From Bacteroidia bacterium (GTDB taxonomy: Bacteria > Bacteroidota > Bacteroidia > Bacteroidales > Rikenellaceae), in the NCBI GenBank assembly GCA_025999315.1, contig BNXD01000005.1, forward strand, positions 1-52,227: a DNA stretch of 52,227 nt, read 5' to 3'. A model generated the notes under the pieces. The model was not told the origin of the DNA. It ran no database searches and saw nothing but the letters and a program-made list of their open reading frames with translations. Positions 45,485-52,227 of this stretch are shown here, in pieces. Numbering within the stretch: position 1 is the stretch's first letter; every line of letters begins with the position of its first letter. The translations under genes and the position numbers were made by a program.

Positions 45485-46417
45485 TCACATTACTTCCCAA
45501 TACCCACTTCGCGGCGAGCCGTGATGAACAATAACGCCGTCCGCTGTCATTTTTTGCAAATGGTATTTCACGCCGTCGGAAGTTATACCCAGCATCGCCG
45601 CTAATTCATTTCGTGTGATTTTTGGATTGTTGCGCATCTGCTCCACTATCTTGTCGCGCGGGGTACGGGTTGCGCTGTTCTCTATTGTCAGCGTCTGGTC
45701 GATTACGCCCAGTATAAATTCGATGAACGGCGTGCAACCGTCATCACCACCGCTGGCCTCGATTGCGTGATAATATTCTTTACGGTATTTGTAAACGATA
45801 TTCTCTATTGGCAGATTCTTGAAAACAGGTCGCCACTTAGAGAGGATAAGCGTTTGCCACAGTCTGCCGGTACGCCCGTTGCCGTCTGAAAACGGATGTA
45901 TAAACTCGAACTCATAGTGAAATACGCTGCTTTTAATAAGCGGATGTTCTTCTGTCTCGTTCATCCAGTCAAACAAATCACCCATCAGATACGGTACACG
46001 CTCTGCCGGTGGCGCATAATGTATAATCTCTTCGCCAGACGCCACGCCGGCGCCTCGCTTACGAAATCGTCCGGCATCGTCGATCAATCCGGCTTCCATC
46101 GTTAGATGTGCTTTTAGCAGATCGTCCATGCTGTTTTGGTTTAGCACATCGAGTAGCTCGTAGGCTTTGATGGCGTTTCGTATTTCCTGCACTTCGTTGA
46201 TCGGTGCAATCACAGGTTTACCGTCCAGAATAGCCGTAATCTGATCTGTGGTCAGCGTATTGCCCTCGATAGCGAGAGAGCCTTGTATCGTCTTTACCCT
46301 GTTTGCCCTGTGCAGGCGCAGTCCCTCTTGCACATTGAAACTTCCTACGGCCTCGCTTATCTTGGAAACAAGACTGGTGATTTTGGGCGTTATCTTGTAT
46401 GGCGGAGTGTATGACAT
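45485..46417 (-). CDS. Fic-family protein with C-terminal winged helix (class II)
   Basis: Probable AMP-transferase (AMPylator) acting on an unknown protein target. 310 residues: Fic_N region with SLAIEGN (about 48-54), the [S/T]xxxE[G/N] inhibitory helix in class II position, whose Glu blocks the active site until relieved. The Fic core has HPFSDGNGRTGR (about 173-184), an intact catalytic His and nucleotide-binding loop. The C-terminal winged helix (about 250-310, ITRNELAAMLGITSDGVKYHLQKM ending SGYWEVM) suggests DNA binding and autoregulation. An inverted repeat directly upstream fits such an operator. The ATG at 46417 is 5 bp from a -7-like element, so the message may be leaderless or the true start lies slightly downstream. 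Confidence 0.9.
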   Translation of the reverse strand: MSYTPPYKITPKITSLVSKISEAVGSFNVQEGLRLHRANRVKTIQGSLAIEGNTLTTDQITAILDGKPVIAPINEVQEIRNAIKAYELLDVLNQNSMDDLLKAHLTMEAGLIDDAGRFRKRGAGVASGEEIIHYAPPAERVPYLMGDLFDWMNETEEHPLIKSSVFHYEFEFIHPFSDGNGRTGRLWQTLILSKWRPVFKNLPIENIVYKYRKEYYHAIEASGGDDGCTPFIEFILGVIDQTLTIENSATRTPRDKIVEQMRNNPKITRNELAAMLGITSDGVKYHLQKMTADGVIVHHGSPRSGYWEVM

Positions 46418-46421
46418 AGAG

Positions 46422-46490
46422 CAAAGATAGCAATATTTTTGATTTGGGTAGTTTATTGGGTAGATAGTTTGGGGTAAGACTACCCAAATC
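46422..46490 (-). promoter_or_regulatory. Promoter and inverted repeat upstream of fic
   Basis: TATCTTTG on the minus strand (46429-46422) matches the -7 consensus. A perfect 12-bp inverted repeat, GATTTGGGTAGT (46441-46452) and ACTACCCAAATC (46479-46490), spans the -33 zone with a 26-bp gap that contains further TTGGGTAG-like copies. It is a plausible operator for the winged-helix domain of Fic itself. 46500-46660 shows nothing else convincing. Confidence 0.5.
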
Positions 46491-46679
46491 AGTTAGGGAT
46501 TATCGTGAACATCACAACGAAAAGCCCGATACTCCAAATCAGAATCTGATACCGGACAAACTCTTATGTGTTCTGCAAATACTCCTTCCTGACTGCCATG
46601 AAACTTCGGAAATAGCGCTTCGTTGTTTTTATGTCCATCTTACTTTATAGACAATTCATTATAAATCAATTCTGTCAAA

Positions 46680-46914
46680 CCCGTTGCGCATTTAAACATC
46701 ACCTGTTTTTCGGCCTCTTCGAGGCCGGCCCGGCCGCAGCCACACTCTGTGCTTCCTGGACGGAGGGCTGCAGTCTGTCGTCGTTCGCGTCGGAGCCTGC
46801 GGCCCGACATCTATCGGTTTGCCCGGGCAGCCCCCCGCCGCCTGCGAGCTGCCGACAAGACCTCAAATTCAGAAATAATGCTTTTAACCCAACATTTTCA
46901 AAATGCACAACGGG
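46680..46914. repeat. Short non-coding element with CCCGTTG ends
   Basis: Left tip CCCGTTGCGCATTTAAAC and right tip with AAATGCACAACGGG are inverted copies. The 235-bp body includes GCAGCCACACTCTGTG, as in the regions at 2416 and 6890 (inverted). Same size class as the element at 3879-4108. No gene. Confidence 0.7.
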
Positions 46915-46966
46915 TTTTATTATTGTTTTTCGTGGTGCGTATTTATAAATAAGTTCTGTTCGTATT

Positions 46967-47317
46967 CTACTGTGAATCAATGTTATGACGTTCTTTTATT
47001 TTTCGCAACTCATTTTGAACTTCGACATCAAAACGAGTAATATCCTCTGTTGTTAATATTCCATCATGGAAAAGCTCAAAAATTGTTATAAAGTAATGTG
47101 AGCCGCTCAAAGCATCGTATCGCCTCGCAATCTGTTTATCAAAAGAAGTAACTTTCTTGTACAGCTTAAGATAAAGTTCATGCGGGTCTCCGGTTTCCCA
47201 CTCCGAACTATTGACAAATTCTGCTATTGTATCTGTAAATGATTTACATTCATGTTGAAGTCCGAGTTGTATCAACTCGCGAGCAATTTTCTTCTGACTT
47301 TTCGATAGCTCAATCAT
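46967..47317 (-). CDS. Hypothetical small alpha-helical protein
   Basis: Not recognised. 116 residues, soluble, charged, predicted mostly helical; MIELSKSQKKIARELIQLGLQHEC at the start and EVQNELRKIKERHNIDSQ at the end. AT-rich codon use unlike mnmE, which starts upstream on the same strand and ends 37 bp before this gene begins. It may be co-transcribed with mnmE but is more likely an accessory insertion. No toxin or antitoxin motif was recognised. Confidence 0.65.
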   Translation of the reverse strand: MIELSKSQKKIARELIQLGLQHECKSFTDTIAEFVNSSEWETGDPHELYLKLYKKVTSFDKQIARRYDALSGSHYFITIFELFHDGILTTEDITRFDVEVQNELRKIKERHNIDSQ

Positions 47318-47353
47318 TGCAATTTGTATTTTTAAGTCATTGATAATTAATGC

Positions 47354-48883
47354 CTACTTCCCGATGCAGAACCGGGAAAATATCTCGCCGAGGATTTCGT
47401 CGGTGGTGATTTGGCCCGTGATGGTGCCGATATGGTGGATCGCCTGGCGCAGCTCCTGCGTCAGCAGGTCGGTGGGCAGGGTGGCGGCGATGCCCTCTTC
47501 GACGCGCGTCAGGGCTTCGCGGGCGCGCGTCAGCGCCTCGACGTGGCGACTGTTGGAGAGCACCGTGTCGCCGCCGTACACCGCCTCCACCCCTGTCGAG
47601 GCGCTCAGCCAGGCGGTCAGCCGGTCGATCCCCGTGCCGGTTTTGGCCGACAGGGCGATGGCCGGATAGCCCGCCGCCTCGCCGGGCAGCGCAGTGGCGG
47701 CGGCCGAAGCAGTCGAAGCACCCGAAGCGATTGGCATGGCGGTCGGCATGGTGATTGAAGGCCCGCCCAGGTCGGCCTTGTTGAGCACGATGCAAAGTTG
47801 CTGATCTGAACGCAGGTTCAGCGCGGCGATCTCGCGCGCGAGCGAAGCGTCGTCGCGGGCCGCGCTCATGTCGCACACCAGCAGTACGATCCGGGCGCGG
47901 TGAGCCGCCGATAGGCTGCGTTCGATGCCCATCAACTCCAGAGTGTCCTCGGTGGGGCGTATGCCGGCCGTGTCGATCAGCCGGAAGAGCGTTCCGTCGA
48001 TGGTCAGCCGCTCCTCGAGGGTGTCGCGCGTGGTGCCGGCGATCTGCGAGACCATGGCCCGTTCGTCGTGCAGCAGGCGGTTGAGCAGGGTCGATTTGCC
48101 GACGTTGGCGTCGCCCACTATGGCCACCGTAACGCCCTCTTTTATAGCGTTTCCCACCCGAAACGAAGAGAGCAGCGCATCGATGCGTTCGGCGATCTCC
48201 TCCACCGCCTGCCGCAGCTCGCGGCGGTCGGCAAAGTTCACATCTTCCTCTGCAAAATCGAGTTCCAGCTCGAGCAGCGAGGCGAGTTCCACGAGCCGCG
48301 CGCGCAGCCGTGCCAGGTCGGCCGAGTAGCCCCCCCGCATCTGATTCGAGGCCAGGGCATGCGAAGCGCGCTCCTCGGCTGCGATGGTATCGGCCACCGC
48401 CTCGGCCTGCGACAGGTCCATCTTGCCGGCCAGGAACGCCCTGACCGTGAACTCTCCCGGCCCCGCCGGACGCGCTCCCCGCTCGACCAGCAGGCGTACG
48501 ATCTCCGCGCGGATGTAGGGCGAGCCGTGGCACGAGATCTCCACCATATCCTCGCCCGTATAGGAGCGCGGCGCCCGGAACAGCGACACCAGCACCTGGT
48601 CGATCACCCGCTCTCCGTCCACAATCGTCCCGTAATGAAGGGTATAGCCTTTAGCCGCGGCCAGAGCGCCGACGGTCGCTCCCAGGGCCGACTCTGTCTT
48701 CCCCGGCGTTTCTGCGCTGTCCGCAGCCACCTCCTCATTGGCGTCGCGCTGGACAACCATTGCTTTCAGAGGCCAGAAAACAGTGCCGCAGAGCGCTATG
48801 GCGTCGCTACCGCTGACGCGGATCACGGCGATCGCCCCTCCCGGAGCAGTCGCCGGGGCTACTATGGTGTCGGAAGTATTCAT
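47354..48883 (-). CDS. mnmE: tRNA modification GTPase MnmE
   Basis: With MnmG, modifies U34 of certain tRNAs (cmnm5s2U pathway) using methylene-THF and GTP. 509 residues from ATG 48883 (MNTSDTIVAPATAPGGAIAVIR); a 7-codon upstream Met is less likely. The N-terminal formyl-THF-binding domain contains YTGEDMVEISCHGSPYI. The central helical domain carries the inserted G domain: GDANVGKSTLLN, GTTRDT, DTAG and NKADLGG. The C-terminal CIGK is diagnostic, with the Cys required for modification. A slightly long Ala-rich G-domain linker (GASTASAAATALPGEAAG) is unusual. No mnmG nearby. Confidence 0.97.
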   Translation of the reverse strand: MNTSDTIVAPATAPGGAIAVIRVSGSDAIALCGTVFWPLKAMVVQRDANEEVAADSAETPGKTESALGATVGALAAAKGYTLHYGTIVDGERVIDQVLVSLFRAPRSYTGEDMVEISCHGSPYIRAEIVRLLVERGARPAGPGEFTVRAFLAGKMDLSQAEAVADTIAAEERASHALASNQMRGGYSADLARLRARLVELASLLELELDFAEEDVNFADRRELRQAVEEIAERIDALLSSFRVGNAIKEGVTVAIVGDANVGKSTLLNRLLHDERAMVSQIAGTTRDTLEERLTIDGTLFRLIDTAGIRPTEDTLELMGIERSLSAAHRARIVLLVCDMSAARDDASLAREIAALNLRSDQQLCIVLNKADLGGPSITMPTAMPIASGASTASAAATALPGEAAGYPAIALSAKTGTGIDRLTAWLSASTGVEAVYGGDTVLSNSRHVEALTRAREALTRVEEGIAATLPTDLLTQELRQAIHHIGTITGQITTDEILGEIFSRFCIGK

Positions 48884-48902
48884 TTTCACAATATGGCAAT
48901 GC

Positions 48903-48928
48903 AAAAAAAGCTACCCTTGCAGGTGGCT
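48903..48928 (-). terminator. Terminator-like hairpin upstream of mnmE
   Basis: AGCCACC/GGTAGCT stem with loop TGCAAG and one C-A mismatch on the minus strand, followed by a run of seven T (48909-48903). It would end a minus-strand transcript coming from the right, which fits an ancestral tRNA-Pro gene ending at 48998. mnmE begins 20 bp beyond it. Confidence 0.45.
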
Positions 48929-48997
48929 TTCTCACTGAAAATCTGACAAGATCGCCTCGCAAAGAAACACGCGGGCTTTCTCTCCGAAACTCTGACA

Positions 48998-49037
48998 GTC
49001 GGGGTAACAAGATTCTTCCTTGCGCCCCCCCCCCAGA
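48998..49037 (-). pseudogene. Degenerate 3' fragment of tRNA-Pro (likely attachment remnant)
   Basis: GTCGGGGTAACAAGATTC (48998-49015), then CTTGCG, then C10, then AGA, aligns with the tRNA-Pro fragment at 51750-51807: 22 of the first 26 bases agree, then an 8-base gap. The TTCGAA core reads TTCTTC, so no functional tRNA can form. It marks the left border of the low-GC segment and is best explained as the leftover end of an integration site. Confidence 0.6.
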
Positions 49038-49300
49038 AATTCAATATAATTTTTACCTGCCTTGTTTTATTAACTATTTTCAGTATATTTCACTTATAAT
49101 CGTATGGTTGTCTTTGATTTATTAAGACTTGTTTTGATTTGGTGTGTTCCAAAAGTGGTCCGCTGAATTTTTAATGTACAAAGATGATAACTTTTTTGAA
49201 AAGAAACGACATACCCAATAAAAAAGGTGAATATGCCGTGCGAATGAGGGTAAATAAAGGATAGGCAACGTTTTATGTGCCTATATACACTAATATTTGC

Positions 49301-49308
49301 TACCTTTG
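49301..49308 (+). promoter_or_regulatory. -7-like element for the GHKL-nuclease gene
   Basis: TACCTTTG fits TAnnTTTG, 24 bp before ATG 49333, supporting that start over the TTG at 49324. No clear -33 box. The stretch 49040-49300 is AT-rich with no gene. Confidence 0.45.
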
Positions 49309-49332
49309 CTCATATTTACATAGTTGAAACTT

Positions 49333-51273
49333 ATGAATAGCATGGAAATTAACTTGGGGAGGGCTATTGATTTTTTTTACCCGACTTCGTCATCATTAGA
49401 ATTAGTGTATTTTGAGGCCATTGCAAATGCAATTGACGCAGGGGCTAATAAAATACAAGTTATTATTTCCGTAGATGCTTATTCTGAACCAGAATCTCTG
49501 ACTATTACGATATGTGATAACGGAGAGGGTTTCACAGATGAACGCTACCGGAAATTCTCAAAGTTGTTGGAAACCGAGGAAGAAGATCATAAAGGGTTGG
49601 GACGATTAGTCTTTCTAAAGTATTTCAAGAAAGTCGAGATTGAAAGTATCTTTGGAAATCAAAGTAGGAAGTTCACTTTTGAGAAGAACTTCGACAAAAA
49701 TAATTTTACACTTACACCTATTGCTGTCAGTACTCTTACTGGTAGTATTTTGCGCTTTAGTGGGTATTTGAAACAGAAATTATATTCCTATGATTTTCTA
49801 AAGCCTGTATCTATTAAACAATCTTTGCTTTACCATTTTTACCCTCATTTGTTTTCAATTACTAAGTCAGAGAAAGATTTAGCTATTGAGGTAGAATTGA
49901 CAACGCAAAAGCCTAATCCGGAGCAAGGATTTTACAATGACACCCAAAGATTAATTGCCAGCCAAAGTGTAGATTTAGAGAGTAAATCATTCCCTGCTGA
50001 GGGATTGGATCTTTTTGAGACAATCGATCTATTTTACAAAATTAAGCTAACAAACAGAGAATCGTCACTAGTAACAGCTATTTGTGTCGATGGCCGCACA
50101 ATCCCCATTGACATAATGTCAAGAGAATCTACGCCAAGGGGATATGAGATAGTATTTTTGTTGTATTCGGATTTCTTCACAGGTAAGACTAATCCGTCAA
50201 GAGAAGCACTGACTCTTGATGAACAAGAATTAAAGGTTGTGAAAAATCTATTCCGGAAGAATGCTACTATCATTCTTAATGAAAAAATCCCAAGTATTCA
50301 AACAGAAAACAAACAGATTACAGAATCATTAAATAACAATTACCCTCATTTAACAGGATATTTCGACGAACAACCAATTGGGATTATTGATAGGAATAAA
50401 GCCATTGAAGTGGCACAGCGTAAGTTTTTTCAGGATCAGAAAGAGGTGTTAGATGGCGCGAACACGGTTTCTAAAGAACAGTACGAAAAAGCACTCAATA
50501 TATCCTCGCGGACTTTAATGGAGTATATCCTATATCGTAATGTTATAATTAAGAATCTGAAAGGAATTGATTACAAGAATACGGAGGCGGATATCCATGA
50601 CATTATTGTTCCCAGAAAAAAGATATGCACAAAGTCTGACTTGATTAACGATCTTTACACCAATAATGCTTGGCTGTTAGATGATAAGTACATGTCTTAT
50701 TCTACAATTCTAAGTGACTTAGAAATAAATAAGCTTATGCCACACCTTGCATTGGATAGGGAGAGTGTAGAGGATGAGAAGCGTCCAGATATTACAATCG
50801 TTTTTTCTAATGATGTTAAATCCGAAGAATCGACACAATCAGATGGTGCAAATCAGCAAAAAATAGATGTTGTTATTGTTGAATTAAAGAAATTAGGATT
50901 GCCGTTAGCCAAAAGAGAAGAAATTGTCAGTCAATTAAAACAACGAGCTCGAAAGCTTGCAAACTACTATCCCGATAAAATTCAGCGCATTTGGTTTTAT
51001 GGTATTGTTGATATAGATAAAGAGTTTCGCATTTCCTTAAAGGAAGAACAATATACTGAATTATTTTCTGCTGGATCAATGTTTTATAAAGAGCATTCCG
51101 TTATAATAGATGAAGAAAAGGATATTCGAATCCCAGTGGGTCTCTATGTTTTATCATTTGAAACGTTCTTAAAAGATGCAGAGATACGAAACTCTACATT
51201 CTTAAATGTGCTAAAGCAGGGATTTGCAAAAGGTCGTGAGAAGTTAAACGATACAGATACTCCACAGGAGTAA
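49333..51273 (+). CDS. GHKL ATPase with C-terminal PD-(D/E)XK-like nuclease motif
   Basis: Not a family I can name; candidate phage-defence protein. 646 residues from ATG 49333 (residue numbers below count from the TTG at 49324, three codons earlier). The N-terminal GHKL/Hsp90-type ATPase fold is clear: EAIANAIDAGA (Glu31/Asn35, N box), CDNGEGF (65-70, G1), KGLGRLVFLKYF (90-101, G2/lid). The middle resembles MutL/Hsp90 transducer regions. The C-terminal third has RPDITIVF (Asp489) and IDVVIVELKKLG (Asp515, Glu520-x-Lys522), the spacing of a PD-(D/E)XK nuclease. A helical block QLKQRARKLANYYPDKIQR follows. It is the only gene of a low-GC insertion between two tRNA-Pro fragments and ends in its own terminator. 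Enzyme activity is inferred from motifs. Confidence 0.75.
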   Translation: MNSMEINLGRAIDFFYPTSSSLELVYFEAIANAIDAGANKIQVIISVDAYSEPESLTITICDNGEGFTDERYRKFSKLLETEEEDHKGLGRLVFLKYFKKVEIESIFGNQSRKFTFEKNFDKNNFTLTPIAVSTLTGSILRFSGYLKQKLYSYDFLKPVSIKQSLLYHFYPHLFSITKSEKDLAIEVELTTQKPNPEQGFYNDTQRLIASQSVDLESKSFPAEGLDLFETIDLFYKIKLTNRESSLVTAICVDGRTIPIDIMSRESTPRGYEIVFLLYSDFFTGKTNPSREALTLDEQELKVVKNLFRKNATIILNEKIPSIQTENKQITESLNNNYPHLTGYFDEQPIGIIDRNKAIEVAQRKFFQDQKEVLDGANTVSKEQYEKALNISSRTLMEYILYRNVIIKNLKGIDYKNTEADIHDIIVPRKKICTKSDLINDLYTNNAWLLDDKYMSYSTILSDLEINKLMPHLALDRESVEDEKRPDITIVFSNDVKSEESTQSDGANQQKIDVVIVELKKLGLPLAKREEIVSQLKQRARKLANYYPDKIQRIWFYGIVDIDKEFRISLKEEQYTELFSAGSMFYKEHSVIIDEEKDIRIPVGLYVLSFETFLKDAEIRNSTFLNVLKQGFAKGREKLNDTDTPQE

Positions 51274-51403
51274 GGTAATGTGTGCGACAGTTTACCACGT
51301 TCCCCATAATTAGGTATCAGTTTCGCTTTATTTTACGATACTAAATTGAATGTTTATTTTAGCGAGAGTTTGATTTTAAATCCATCGAACCTCATAATTT
51401 TAT

Positions 51404-51430
51404 AAGAGAGTCAGAAACGGCTCTCTTTTT
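51404..51430 (+). terminator. Terminator for the GHKL-nuclease gene
   Basis: 7-bp stem AAGAGAG/CTCTCTT (51404-51410, 51421-51427) with a ten-base loop and a following T-run on the plus strand, 131 bp after the stop. Confidence 0.7.
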
Positions 51431-51695
51431 AATTTTCTCTTGGTCGGTGGGATTAATTATTGTTGAGGCTGCAATGACGTGTATTGACTTGTTTTCATAA
51501 ACACTTGAAAACTTAGACAAAGCAACCTTTGATGATTCCAAACAATAATTTACTGAAACACAAAAGTCGGATTTCGGGAAAGTAAGGTTTTTATAATCGA
51601 ATGTCAAACATAACTATGTGGATGTCAAAATATTGTCAAATTCAGTCCAGTTCAGAAACCTGTGTCCCAAAAGTGTTCAGGTAACCTTATGAAAG

Positions 51696-51728
51696 AAAAA
51701 ACCACTTACATCTGGGAGATATAAGTGG
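51696..51728 (-). terminator. Terminator 3' of the tRNA-Pro fragment
   Basis: 12-bp stem with one mismatch (51702-51713 with 51717-51728), T-run of six on the minus strand. It lies 22 bp past the tRNA 3' end, as a native tRNA terminator would, suggesting the captured segment includes sequence downstream of the tRNA. Confidence 0.65.
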
Positions 51729-51749
51729 CTGAAAATCTTTTGTTCTTAA

Positions 51750-51807
51750 TGGTCGGGGTGACAAGATTCGAACTTGCGACCACACGCCCCCCAGACGCGT
51801 ACTCTAA
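51750..51807 (-). pseudogene. tRNA-Pro(GGG) 3' fragment, likely attachment site
   Basis: On the minus strand the sequence runs from the D-loop (TTAGAGTAC) through the anticodon arm (CTGGGGG loop, anticodon GGG), variable loop, T-arm (GCAAG TTCGAAT CTTGT) and acceptor 3' strand CACCCCG to A plus CCA at 51750. The partner 5' acceptor strand (CGGGGTG) and D-stem are missing: the sequence before it (CATAAGCACCCC) is unrelated. A clean 3' portion of a tRNA is what tyrosine-integrase elements leave at one end after inserting in a tRNA. A complete tRNA-Pro is expected farther right. Confidence 0.75.
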
Positions 51808-52050
51808 GGGGTGCTTATGGGCGTTAAATCAGTTAGTTACGCGTGTTCTATGCTGATTGGTTGACGTGATGGTTGATAATTTTGCCGAGCCGAGAAAGGT
51901 TAATAAATAAGTTATCTGTTTAAGAATCAATAATATTTGGTCAAAATAGCCACGAAAAAATCGCGCCATAAATTCTCGCCCCTTGTACTTTTAAGATATT
52001 ATTCTGTCTCAGTTATATAAATTATATTATTAAATTACCCAAATAAGTTA

Positions 52051-52058
52051 TATCTTTG
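52051..52058 (+). promoter_or_regulatory. -7-like element before the transposase-like gene
   Basis: TATCTTTG matches TAnnTTTG, 27 bp upstream of the ATG at 52086. No -33 box seen in the AT-rich upstream tract. 51808-52050 holds no gene. Confidence 0.4.
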
Positions 52059-52085
52059 TAGTCTCACTGATTAAACAGAAAGACA

Positions 52086-52227
52086 ATGGGACGTAAGGTG
52101 AAACAACTAAAGAATTACACTACCGAACAGGTAGAGGCGATCTTTGAAAGCGATGAAAATAATATTGTTGGAGTAAAGCTGTATGCCATTATTCAACTGA
52201 CAAGAGGTTACAGTACCCGCAAGCTGG
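52086..52227 (+). CDS. Transposase-like helix-turn-helix protein, N-terminal part
   Basis: The frame from ATG 52086 is open to the right edge (47 residues): MGRKVKQLKNYTTEQVEAI followed by a charged stretch, then VGVKLYAIIQLTRGYSTRKL. This looks like the N-terminal helix-turn-helix of IS630-type and related transposases common in Bacteroidetes, where the LYAxxQ...G.S.RKLEE block precedes the recognition helix. The family call rests on a short stretch, and the catalytic part is outside the window. It would make the region right of the tRNA fragment mobile-element DNA. Confidence 0.55.
   Translation, partial: MGRKVKQLKNYTTEQVEAIFESDENNIVGVKLYAIIQLTRGYSTRKL

Noticed and set aside
46564..46638. 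24-codon minus-strand frame starting MDIKTTKRYFRSFMAV
   Set aside because: Possibly a gene remnant, but too short and without neighbours, promoter or family match to support a call.
49025..49034. C10 homopolymer considered as a phase-variation tract
   Set aside because: It is in the decayed tRNA fragment, not in a promoter or gene, so no switch can be proposed.
51392..51607. Possible 71-residue minus-strand gene
   Set aside because: It starts at TTG without a leader, has no ATG, and its last codons run through the plus-strand terminator hairpin. No recognisable motif.

Overview
The window looks like a Bacteroidales chromosome. Genus-level similarity to Rikenellaceae/Alistipes is only an inference. 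The evidence is a SusC/SusD pair with a one-protein hybrid two-component regulator, promoters of the Bacteroidetes type (TTG/TTTG, about 20 bp, TAnnTTTG), lipoproteins with short lipoboxes, and a mostly GC-rich backbone interrupted by AT-rich accessory patches.

Left part (1-18.6 kb) is mostly core metabolism. It holds an ammonium transporter (cut by the window edge) with its PII regulator; an AlkZ-like winged-helix protein; a minus-strand run crcB-pta-ackA-ptb-buk (fluoride export, then acetate and butyrate phosphotransfer/kinase pairs); a cobalamin riboswitch driving a beta-propeller lipoprotein that resembles the B12-capturing BtuG; a hypothetical barrel-like protein; a membrane pyrophosphatase; a SpoU-type RNA methyltransferase; panB; and a small membrane protein with a possible in-frame stop.

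Middle part (18.6-44.6 kb) is one polysaccharide utilization locus. A 1347-residue hybrid sensor is transcribed away from sulfatase, GLUG/BACON lipoprotein, susC, susD, a GH129/GH101-like hydrolase, GH36, a GH127-like enzyme and two sulfatases, with two more sulfatases at the end. All five sulfatases carry Ser, not Cys, at the formylglycine position. The set fits import and trimming of a sulfated glycan with alpha-linked Gal/GalNAc, possibly mucin-type, although the substrate is an inference.

Right part (44.6-52.2 kb) is accessory. It has small AT-rich genes, a class II Fic protein with an inverted repeat upstream, then core mnmE, then a low-GC insertion flanked by two 3' fragments of a tRNA-Pro(GGG) gene. 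The insertion carries one large protein combining a GHKL ATPase with a PD-(D/E)XK-like nuclease motif, a candidate defence gene. A transposase-like gene starts at the right edge.

Throughout, many long intergenic gaps are filled with non-coding GC-rich repeats. Several are bounded by terminal inverted repeats (ends CCCGTTGTGCATTT / AAATGCACAACGGG) and share internal modules. They look like a family of non-autonomous elements and are, with the GHKL-nuclease island, the least explained parts of the window.
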